The notes below the pieces were generated by a model. It did no database searches, was not told where the DNA came from, and saw nothing but the letters and a program-made list of their open reading frames with translations. A stretch of DNA of 64,000 nt from an uncultured Lachnospiraceae bacterium (lineage in GTDB: Bacteria > Bacillota > Clostridia > Lachnospirales > Lachnospiraceae): NCBI GenBank assembly GCA_910586555.1, contig CAJUJY010000002.1:1-64000 (forward strand). Direction: 5' to 3'. A program made the translations under genes and the position numbers. Positions 36,266-44,900 of the stretch are shown piece by piece; the first letter of the stretch is position 1, and the number at the start of each line of letters is the position of its first letter.

Positions 36266-36512
36266 TTGACAATTTTAGACAAAAGTAGTATTATAATAAG
36301 TGTAAAAATTATCTATATTATATAAAAATTTATGGAATACTGGTAAAATTATATGGTAATTGTTTACATATAAACCAAAGAAGTAAATTATTTTAACTGG
36401 TTTTTAGTTATTGTAAGTGGATAGGAACAAAATAAGAGAAGGTATTTCTGGTTACGTGGGTGTAATTGGAGATAATGCTGGCGGGCTGTTAAATTTACAG
36501 TCCGCCAGTTTT
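36266..36512 (+). ncRNA. Candidate orphan small RNA unit
   Basis: A promoter-like TTGACA (36266-36271), 17-bp spacer, TATTAT (36289-36294) is followed after ~180 bp by a strong hairpin, CTGGCGGGCTGT / ACAGTCCGCCAG (36478-36508), and TTTTGG. No credible reading frame lies between, and the next gene has its own promoter further down. Together these look like a ~205-nt untranslated transcript. It matches no riboswitch or 6S consensus that I recognise. Confidence 0.4.
36478..36512 (+). terminator. Hairpin terminator upstream of LCP genes
   Basis: 12-bp stem with one G-T pair (CTGGCGGGCTGT / ACAGTCCGCCAG), 7-nt loop, then TTTT. Confidence 0.75.
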
Positions 36513-36557
36513 GGTTTCTGGAATTATTTACAATTATATTAAAAAGCAATAATACCA

Positions 36558-36586
36558 TTGCAATAAATGGCATGTACAGTTATAAT
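36558..36586 (+). promoter_or_regulatory. Promoter of the LCP genes
   Basis: TTGCAA (36558-36563), 17-bp spacer, TATAAT (36581-36586), 41 bases before the first LCP start codon. Confidence 0.65.
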
Positions 36587-36627
36587 AAACCTGTATAATG
36601 GAAATATAAATCTTTGGAGGGGTTAAA

Positions 36628-37752
36628 ATGGGCAATAACAGCAGGATAAAACATAAAAAAGAAAGAAACAGGGTTAAAACTGGCTTTAAGGTTGTTTTTA
36701 TGCTGGTTTTTCTTATTGCCAGCGGGACAGCCGGTTTTTTTGTTGCAAAGGCAAGGGTTAAACTTGACCAGACGTTAAACCATGTGGAAAGGGATTATAA
36801 TTCTAAGCTTTCTGCCGTTGATTTAAGCGGGATTAAGGTTAAATCTGATAATGATATTGTTAATATACTCCTTCTTGGAAATGACAGGCGTGATGAAAAG
36901 TATTATTCTAATAGCCGTGGTTTAACTGATGTTATTATGGTTGCTACTATGGACAGGAAACATGGCGTGCTTAAGCTTTCTTCAATTATGCGGGATTTAA
37001 GGGTATATATACCAGAAGCTGGCGGGTATGGTAAGATTAATGCTGCGGCTAATTATGAAGGAGGGGTTAAAAGCCTTTATAAAACCCTGGCACAGAACTT
37101 TAATATTAAGCTTGACGGCTATGTGCAGGTTGACTTTGATGCATTTAAAGCGGTGGTTGACGGACTGGGTGGTGTAGAAGTTGAACTTACTGATACAGAA
37201 ATGCGCTATTTAAGCATAACCAATTATATAAAGAAGAAAAAATACAGAAAAGGGCTTAAAACAGGAAAACAGGTATTTAATGGTGAACAGGCGCTTGGCT
37301 ACTGCCGGATACGTAAAGGAAAGGACATGATTGGTGAACCTGTGGTTACAGTAAACGGGCTTATTGATGATTATGGACGTACATGGAGGCAGAGGGCAGT
37401 GCTTGGTGCCGCTTTTGAAAAGCTCAAAACCATGCCTCTCACAAAGTGGTATGAAATTGCAGATAAGGTTATGGCCCATATAGCAACTGACCTTGATAAT
37501 AACCAGATTTTACAGTATATGAAAGATGTTGCTACAATGGGGACTACAAATATTTATGAATTAAGAATACCATATAACCCTTATTTCAGAGAGAGTTATA
37601 AAGGTGAATTTAATGATAGCTGCCTTGTGCCTACAAACGGGCTGTCAAGTGGTTTAGATATTGGAAAGAATAAAGATGTTTTAAACCAGTTTATTTTTGA
37701 ATATGATGGAAAGAATGAATTTGAATTTGCAGATTCTTATAAAGAAAGTTAA
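36628..37752 (+). CDS. LytR-CpsA-Psr family glycopolymer ligase
   Basis: 374 residues. A basic N-terminus and one membrane helix (about 22-42) are followed by the LCP domain: VNILLLGNDRRDE, GLTDVIMVATMDRKHGVLKLSSIMRDLRVYIP, YGKINAAANYEGG, VDFDAFKAVVDGLGGVEVELT, and YCRIRKGKDM...DDYGRTWRQRAVL. LCP enzymes join teichoic acid or capsule polymers to peptidoglycan outside the membrane; the conserved Arg/Asp residues for polyprenyl-phosphate binding are seen. GGAGGGG site before the ATG. Paralogue of the next gene. Confidence 0.92.
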   Translation: MGNNSRIKHKKERNRVKTGFKVVFMLVFLIASGTAGFFVAKARVKLDQTLNHVERDYNSKLSAVDLSGIKVKSDNDIVNILLLGNDRRDEKYYSNSRGLTDVIMVATMDRKHGVLKLSSIMRDLRVYIPEAGGYGKINAAANYEGGVKSLYKTLAQNFNIKLDGYVQVDFDAFKAVVDGLGGVEVELTDTEMRYLSITNYIKKKKYRKGLKTGKQVFNGEQALGYCRIRKGKDMIGEPVVTVNGLIDDYGRTWRQRAVLGAAFEKLKTMPLTKWYEIADKVMAHIATDLDNNQILQYMKDVATMGTTNIYELRIPYNPYFRESYKGEFNDSCLVPTNGLSSGLDIGKNKDVLNQFIFEYDGKNEFEFADSYKES

Positions 37753-37840
37753 ATTATAAGAATTTTAAAAGCAGTAAATATTATTTGCCCAGGCTGTAGC
37801 TGGCAAATTAGAATTTATAATTAGAAATTGGAGAGTTAAT

Positions 37841-38908
37841 ATGTTAAAGAAAATTATGATGGCGTTATTGCTGGTTATAAGCGGTGTTACAGGGTTTTTT
37901 GTTGCAAAGGCACAAGTTACATTTAACAATACTTTAAACCATGTAAACAGGGACTATGATACAGCACTTAAAAATGTTGATTTAAGTGGCATTAAGGTTA
38001 ATTCAGATGAAAATGTTATAAATATCCTTGTTGTTGGTAATGATTACAGGGAAGAGAAGGGGTATGATGCATCAGGGCTTACTGACACAATGATTATAGC
38101 TACTATGGACACGAAACATAAAAACCTTAAGCTTACATCTCTTATGAGGGATATGGTAGTTGATATACCAGACAATGGTTTAAATAAGCTTAATGCTGCT
38201 AATTCCTTTGGAGGAATACAGCTTTTATATAAGACAATCGCACAGAATTTTAATATTGAACTTGATGGTTATGTAGAAGTTGGTTTTAATGCATTTGAAA
38301 AAATTGTCAATGCAGTAGGCGGGGTAGAGGTTGAACTTACAGAGTCTGAAGCTTCTTACCTTAATACAACAAACTATATTTCTAAAAAACGTTTCAGGAC
38401 TGTAAAGGTGGGCAAGCAGAAGCTTAATGGCAACCAGGCACTTGGCTACTGCCGTATACGCAAGGGGAGCGTCAAGACAATTACAGGGCTTATGGATGAT
38501 TACGGGCGTACATGGAGGCAGCGTACAGTTATTAAATGTGTTTTTGATAAACTTAAATCTTTATCACTTTCAAAATGGATTGACCTTGCTAATAAAGTCC
38601 TTGGTGAATATGTTACAACAGACCTTTCTAATGATGATATAATGGGTTACATGAAAGATGTAATTATGATGGGGACAACAGAAGTTACACAGTTACAAAT
38701 ACCAATATCAGGATATTTCAGGACTTCATATGATGGTGAATATTCCTGCGGTTCATCCCTGGTGCTTACAGACGGGGTTTCTTCTGAACGCAACCTTGCC
38801 GCTAATGCAGAAGCACTTAATAAGTTTATTTTTGAATATGACAGTAAGAAACCATTTGAATATGGTACATTTATAAGCAATGATACTGGTGCAAGTGAAG
38901 AAAGTTAG
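37841..38908 (+). CDS. LytR-CpsA-Psr family glycopolymer ligase, second copy
   Basis: 355 residues, closely parallel to the preceding protein: same membrane helix (GVTGFFVAKAQVTFNNTLNHVNRDYD against GTAGFFVAKARVKLDQTLNHVERDYN), same LCP motifs and the same C-terminal FIFEYD..KFE-type ending. A tandem duplication with divergence is clear. It lacks the first copy's basic N-terminal ~17 residues and an insert around the RIRKG motif. 88 bp separate the genes; own GGAGAG site. Confidence 0.92.
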   Translation: MLKKIMMALLLVISGVTGFFVAKAQVTFNNTLNHVNRDYDTALKNVDLSGIKVNSDENVINILVVGNDYREEKGYDASGLTDTMIIATMDTKHKNLKLTSLMRDMVVDIPDNGLNKLNAANSFGGIQLLYKTIAQNFNIELDGYVEVGFNAFEKIVNAVGGVEVELTESEASYLNTTNYISKKRFRTVKVGKQKLNGNQALGYCRIRKGSVKTITGLMDDYGRTWRQRTVIKCVFDKLKSLSLSKWIDLANKVLGEYVTTDLSNDDIMGYMKDVIMMGTTEVTQLQIPISGYFRTSYDGEYSCGSSLVLTDGVSSERNLAANAEALNKFIFEYDSKKPFEYGTFISNDTGASEES

Positions 38909-38931
38909 GGTTTATATATTTTACAGGGTTT

Positions 38932-38974
38932 CCAGCAGCTGCCAGGCATTATATAAAAACCTGGCGGTTACTGG
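38932..38974. other. Hairpin between LCP and dacF genes
   Basis: CCAGCAGCTGCCAGG pairs imperfectly with CCTGGCGGTTACTGG across a 13-nt A/T loop. It lies between convergent genes but lacks a T-run on either side, so it is only a possible terminator. Confidence 0.4.
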
Positions 38975-39026
38975 TTAAATTTAAGAGTGTACTGGTGTTT
39001 TTATAACAGATTGCAGACCAGGCTGT

Positions 39027-40262
39027 TTATGCCATTAACAAGCGTTTTAAAAGCCTCTGGAAGTAAGTTGTATAACCAGCTTCTTTTACATCTTCTGATG
39101 CGGTTATTGGAATTTTATCTATTTCCTTTCCATTTAGTATATATACTATATTTCCAATTTCATCACCTTTTTTAACAGGTGCTTTTATATGTTCTTTGAA
39201 CATTATCTTTTTTTCAATTTTATCTGATGTTTCATTGCCACATAAAGTATATGAAAAATTTCTTGTGGCAGCAACGTTTATCTTATCTTTTATTCCATTA
39301 ATGATTTTTTGTGGTTTTATATGCATTTTAGATGTTTTTTCTGAATAATTTGTACAGTTTGAAAATCCATAATCTAGAAGTGCTGCTGCTTCTGCAAATC
39401 TTTCTTTGGGATCAGGTGCTGCCATAATTACGGCAGTCAGGCTTACACCTCCACGTTCTGCGGTTGCTGACAGGCAGTATTTTGCTTTAGATGTAGAACC
39501 AGTTTTAAGTCCTGTAATACCATTGTATGTACGTATTAATTTATTAGTATTAGTTAGTCCAAACTGTGTGCTTCCTTTTTTTGTTGTATGGGTAATTTCG
39601 TCCATCCATACAGTAGAATAATTAGAGATTTCAGGATATTTTGTTATAAGTTCCCTTGACATAAGTGCTACATCATAGGCACTGCTGTAATGCCCGCTTT
39701 TAATGCTGTCATCAAGCCCGTTGCAGTTTTTAAAACTTGTATGTACCATGCCAAGTTCTTTTGCCTTTTCATTCATTTTCTGGACAAATTCAGTTTCGGA
39801 ACCGCTTATATATTCTGCCATAGCAACCGCTGCATCATTAGCACTTGCTATGCTTATACACTTAATCATTGTATCAACTGTCTGTGTTTCCCCAGGTTCC
39901 AGAAAGACCTGTGAGCCTCCCATTGATGAGGCATATTCACTTGTAGGGACACTGTCTTTTAATGTTATTTTTTTATTATGCAGTGCCTCAAATATAAGCA
40001 GCAGTGTCATAATTTTAGTGATGCTTGCAGGAATAAGTTCGGTATCTTTTTCTTTCTCAAACAGAATCCGCCCGCTGTTATTTTCTATAAGGACTGCTGC
40101 CTTGGCAAGTATTGATACACCTGTCTGTGTGGCAGCAGTCCCGTTCGTATTTTCAGGAGGGTTTGCAGAGGCAGGGCTTATATTACATAAAACCAGTGAA
40201 AGTAAGATAACCAGTGACAGGGCAGTTTTAAGGAAAGCTGCTGTTTTTTTACCAGGCTTCAT
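39027..40262 (-). CDS. dacF: D-alanyl-D-alanine carboxypeptidase (PBP5/DacF type)
   Basis: 411 residues. A signal peptide (to about SASA, residue ~33) precedes the penicillin-binding domain: SITK (80-83), SAN (140-142) and KTGS (253-256). The C-terminal PBP5_C beta domain follows (IKPQKIINGIKDKINVAATRNFSY...), but a clear terminal amphipathic anchor helix is short (YFQRLLKRLLMA). It removes the terminal D-Ala from peptidoglycan stem peptides, acting outside the membrane. Single gene, convergent to the LCP pair. The dacF symbol is by family only. Confidence 0.9.
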   Translation of the reverse strand: MKPGKKTAAFLKTALSLVILLSLVLCNISPASANPPENTNGTAATQTGVSILAKAAVLIENNSGRILFEKEKDTELIPASITKIMTLLLIFEALHNKKITLKDSVPTSEYASSMGGSQVFLEPGETQTVDTMIKCISIASANDAAVAMAEYISGSETEFVQKMNEKAKELGMVHTSFKNCNGLDDSIKSGHYSSAYDVALMSRELITKYPEISNYSTVWMDEITHTTKKGSTQFGLTNTNKLIRTYNGITGLKTGSTSKAKYCLSATAERGGVSLTAVIMAAPDPKERFAEAAALLDYGFSNCTNYSEKTSKMHIKPQKIINGIKDKINVAATRNFSYTLCGNETSDKIEKKIMFKEHIKAPVKKGDEIGNIVYILNGKEIDKIPITASEDVKEAGYTTYFQRLLKRLLMA

Positions 40263-40420
40263 TATACCTCTTTTCTACAGATATTTTCTGGATAGTTTAA
40301 GTTATTTACATTATATTTGGTTAAAATTAAAATATGCATTGTCCTGTAGTAATTTAAGGAACAGTTTTTATCTAAACAATAGATTGCAGGCTTCGCCAGC
40401 AAACCTATTGTCATGAATTA

Positions 40421-40459
40421 AAAGAAGAACCTGGCTTTATATAAAGCAGGTTCTTCTTT
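40421..40459 (-). terminator. Terminator of the M60 protease operon
   Basis: AAAGAAGAACCTGGCTTT / AAAGCAGGTTCTTCTTT, a 17-18-bp stem with one mismatch, 4-nt loop and A/T-rich flanks on both sides; can act bidirectionally. Confidence 0.8.
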
Positions 40460-40541
40460 CTGGCATTTTGTTATCCACATTTTACAATATTACAACATGT
40501 TAAAGATGCTGTATATATGTATAATAGGTTTTCTGTATTGT

Positions 40542-41894
40542 TTATTTTGCTTTTATGGCTGTACAGAATTTCCCATATACATGTTTGCCGTCTGTACTGT
40601 TTACATACGCACGTACTTTGAAGTAACGGTTTTTCTTGTTTTTATTAACAGCAGTTTTTATAACAGAACCTTTTCTAAGGATTTTAATACGTGAGTAACT
40701 GCCGTTTTTCTTGTTACTTGCAAAAACCTGGTACCCGTTTGCATTTTTAACCTTTTTCCATGAAAGGTTTACCTTGCTGCCAGAAACTTTTGCTTTAACA
40801 TTTTTTGTCCTGGCAGGGGCTGTTGTAATCTTTTTCGTTTTACTATATTTACCAAATACCCTGTTGCCATCTTCTGAAGTTTTAAATGCACGTATCCTGA
40901 ATGAATATGAAGATGCATAAGCCATATTTGCATTGTAAGAAGTTTTATCTGGCTGTGTAATAGTTTTTAACTTTTTATATTTGCCAGTTCCTTTGGCACT
41001 GTAAATAATATAACCATCTGCACCATCTATTGCTTCCCATTTAAGTTTTACAACGCGTGATCCTTTGTTTGCAGAAACAGACATGGAAGGCTTCTGTTCC
41101 CAGGAGCTGTCCGTGCTATCTGGTGTATTTGTACTAGCTGGCATATCTGTTGAAGCTGGCGCATTGGAAACTTCTGGCAGAGGAGATGCTTCTGTGCCTG
41201 GTGCTGGTGTATTTACCACAGATGGGACATCTGTTGCAACTGGCATATCTGTTACAGATGGAACATTTGTTGCAGATGGTGATGCCGTTGCATCTGGTTC
41301 TTTAGTAGATACTGGCCCTGGCCCGTATGATGAAGAAGATATTATTGGCGGGTTCTGCTGGCCTGTTTTTTCTATTGTTACTATTTCTGTGTTTACAAGC
41401 TGTACTTCCTGTGCATACTGTCCAAAATCTGTAACATATTCTGCTGATGGTAATGTGTAACCATCTTTTATGCCTGCAAAACTTGCGGATATTTTATAGG
41501 TACTTCCAGATGGATTTAAGGAAATTGTTCCAATATCCGCCTGCCCGCTTTTAGGGAAAATAATTTTTTCTTTTTTGCCAGATAATACAACATCAACTAT
41601 ATAGCCATTGTTATTTTTGGTTATTTCACTGCTTTTAACATCACTGTTAATTGAATCTTTAAACTGGAATCCAGGTTCCTTCATATCTCCACTGGCTATA
41701 GAAACATTTACCCTGAAATGCAGGGAAGTAATGTTTTCTGATGCAGCCTGTGGAAAGGAAAGTGATACATTAATATTATTTCCATCTGCTGCCAGCTTTC
41801 CAGTACAGCTTGTTTCTGCTGCCCTTACTGGTGATACAGGAAGGGCAGTAACAAGAAGGGAAGACAGAAGCATGTAACTAATCCACTTTTTCAT
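40542..41894 (-). CDS. Secreted protein: possible cohesin-like head, PTS linker, two FN3 domains
   Basis: 450 residues from ATG 41894 (GGAGGTAACC site). A signal peptide ends near VRAAE. Residues ~28-165 form an all-beta region with a pattern like a cohesin or cohesin-like domain (ITSLHFRVNVSIASGDMKEP, ..ADIGTISLNPSG). A linker of Pro/Thr/Ser/Val repeats follows (about 190-265), then two fibronectin type III domains (VVKLKWEAIDGADGYIIYSA; VNLSWKKVKNANGYQVFAS). There is no sortase motif or anchor. It lies 44 bp after the dockerin-bearing M60 protease and shares its terminator, so the two are one operon. The cohesin assignment is inference. Confidence 0.7.
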   Translation of the reverse strand: MKKWISYMLLSSLLVTALPVSPVRAAETSCTGKLAADGNNINVSLSFPQAASENITSLHFRVNVSIASGDMKEPGFQFKDSINSDVKSSEITKNNNGYIVDVVLSGKKEKIIFPKSGQADIGTISLNPSGSTYKISASFAGIKDGYTLPSAEYVTDFGQYAQEVQLVNTEIVTIEKTGQQNPPIISSSSYGPGPVSTKEPDATASPSATNVPSVTDMPVATDVPSVVNTPAPGTEASPLPEVSNAPASTDMPASTNTPDSTDSSWEQKPSMSVSANKGSRVVKLKWEAIDGADGYIIYSAKGTGKYKKLKTITQPDKTSYNANMAYASSYSFRIRAFKTSEDGNRVFGKYSKTKKITTAPARTKNVKAKVSGSKVNLSWKKVKNANGYQVFASNKKNGSYSRIKILRKGSVIKTAVNKNKKNRYFKVRAYVNSTDGKHVYGKFCTAIKAK

Positions 41895-41938
41895 GGTTAC
41901 CTCCATAATTTGTTTGCTGGTGTTTAAATGTCCTGTAT

Positions 41939-44900
41939 TTACTTATTCCCTGGAACAACGCTGCCTGTTAAAGTAATTTCTGGTAATGTTTCTGGGATCT
42001 GGATAATAAGTGTATCACTGGTAATACGTTCACCTTCAAGTGTTTTTGCATCATCAACACGGTATAATTCCCCGCGTACCCCTTTAATTGCTTTAAGTGT
42101 TTCTTCATCCCACTGTCCAGGTGCTATATAATATACCCATGTGCCATCTGAAGTTTCACCAAGGTTGCCGTTTTCTGGGACATCTGCAAATATTACCTGC
42201 CCGGCATTTACATTACCATCTTTTGCACCTATTACATTACCTTCTGTATCATATAACATAACTACGTTATAAGCAGGGTTGCCTTTATAAGTTCCTGTAA
42301 ATACCAGTGAACCTCCAGAGATAACATCAGTATCTTCTGTACCATACTTATAGTCAGCAGTAATTATTCCAATAGAAGGTTTGCCACTGTCTGTCTGCAT
42401 AAATTCAATATTATCACCAGAAGGGCCGCATATTTCAATTTCATTAATAGAAATATTACCAGCCTGGGTAATAGTTAATTTAACATATCTTGCATCATAA
42501 GTACCAATCCATTTATCACGTTCACCTTCATTAACAGAATCAAACCATACAGTTGCTTCGTTTTCTGAACCATTAAGGTTAGAAATCTCTTTTACAGTAG
42601 TCCAGGCAGCTTCATCTGTACTAACCTGTACTGTTACAGATGAAAGTGCACTTCCGGAATATTTAAGGGCAGTAGTTTCTTTAATATCATGCATGTCAAT
42701 AACAATTTCTGCCACGCCAGTTTCAGGAACTGTGCCGGTATAAGTGCCATTTGCTGTCCTGTCATTGTCAATAACCCTTTCAATGCTGTTTAACTTCTTT
42801 GCTTCAATACTTCCAGGATTTTTCTCATCATAACCACTGTCAGGGTCTTCTTCGCCAGGTTCAATTTCTGTATCATCAGAAGAAGACATATTAGTGTTTA
42901 CTGTCCATAATGATTTGTCCATAACGCCATCTGTCTGTATTTTTACCTGTCCGGCATCTGCTTCATTAGAATAGTTTAAGAAGTTATCAACTGCTTTAAC
43001 TGTATATGACATTACCCTGTTATTTATGGTAGATATTGTATCTGTAAAGACAGTATCACCGCCATCTTTATTAACAGGCTGGAAGCCAACAACTTGTGAT
43101 TCTTCTTTGCCATTGCTTGTCATGCTTCTTATAATTTCATATCCAAGAATTAAATCCGTATTTTCAGTTGTATTAATAGTAACCTGTACCTGGTTTGAAG
43201 AGTTTGTGGCTGTTGCTGTTATAACGTCCTTTCCAAGTATTGTACCTGGCTCACCAGGATTATCTACACGGTAATCCCTTGCAGCTTTGCTTACATAATA
43301 AAGAGCTTTTGCATACGGTTCACCGTATTTTGCTGCATAAGCAGTTGTTGCTTCATCAGGTACCATTCCCCATCGTTCAAAGAATGGAAGGATATTTTTA
43401 TTGGCAGCAGCACATGCAAGGCGCATAAGGTTCTGGTCTGTGCCGCCATCAAGGCTAAGGCCTTCCTGTGGTGCTTTGCCAGGGTTTCTTGAATATGTGT
43501 CTACACGTGCAAAGAACAGGTTGTTAAACTGGTCTTCATAGTTATCATAAATATGCCTGTCTTCTTTATTGTCATCAAATGCAAGATGGAGCTGCCAGTA
43601 TAATGCTAACTGTGTAAATACATTAGAAGCGCGGCCTTTAGTCCCTGAAGTTACTTTCTTGTATACATTTTCATATGTATAACGTTCTTTTCCTGTAAGA
43701 AGCTGTGAGAAGTAGTTATTAGTAACCTCTGCAACTGCATAAGTGCCCTGGTTAATATCATGGCCTATTTCATGGGCAATGCCCCATCCAAAGCTGTCCA
43801 TGCTTTTAGCACCACTTGCTAATCCTGTTTGGCCCCATTCAATGCCGATATGGTTTCCAGCAGCATACATAAATGCCCCGGCAAACATTCTCATATACCT
43901 GATATTTAAATGCTGTGCAGGAAGCATATTGTTACCATTTGCTTTTGCAGCTTCATCATTGCTAAGTCCTTTATGCTGGTAGAATAATGCCATAGTGTCT
44001 TCCATTGCCTGTAATGAAACATCAAGGGCAGCAACTTTGTCACTCTTTCCTGAAAGTGGTGCCCATACCTGTGTTGCAGGAAGTGAGTACATCATTTTCT
44101 CCATCATAATATCGGTTGAATTTAATATGCAGTTTGTCTGGTCATAATCATAATCTACAGCTTTATCCCCGCCTTTGTGTAACTTATTATGTTCTGTTTC
44201 AATACCTGTTACATATTTTTCAAGGCTGTCAATATAAGCACTTATAGCCTCTGTCCTTTCAGTACCTGTCTTTTTATATAAATTTAAAACAGGTATATCA
44301 CTTCCGCCAAGGACACGTACAGCATATTTGTCGGAAGCATTGTTGCCGCTATAAGCAACATAAAGCTGCCCGCCACGTTCAAAGTTCTTATCTGCAACTT
44401 GTGGCACTGTGATTTCATTACGTCCTATTTTAAGAGCGGCAGATGATTTTGCAAGGCTGTCTGATTCTGCATGGTACTGTGTCATTACTAAAGAAAGGTT
44501 TGTTGAATCACCAGTCCTCTTTGTATTATGGCCAACATATACCACCAGTGTTTCACCAGCATATACAGCCTTTCCAAGCGGCTGCCATGGATTTAAGCCG
44601 CCAAAACCAAGATGCCCGTCTTTTTTGCCAGTAATCTGGTTAATTACTTCATAAGAAGGAGATGGCTTGTTATTTAAAATATCCCTTGCGGTATCAAGTT
44701 CAAGTTTTAATTCGCTGTAAAGAGGGTGTTTTTCACCGCTTACACTGTCAGGTGTTTCAAGGCGTTTTTCTAATATATCAATCGTACCAGATGTTACATC
44801 TTCTCTTAAAGTAGAGTGCATTTCATCTGAATAAAGCCCCATAATGTCATCTTCAAGTGAATCATAATTATAGAAGCGGATTTCACCTACTTTCATTTCA

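Noticed and set aside
36301..36508. Known riboswitch or 6S RNA
   Set aside because: No recognisable conserved core for any class I know; kept only as an unclassified candidate RNA.
41065..41460. 131-codon frame opposite the PTS linker of the small secreted protein
   Set aside because: Repetitive low-complexity shadow of a Pro/Thr/Ser linker.
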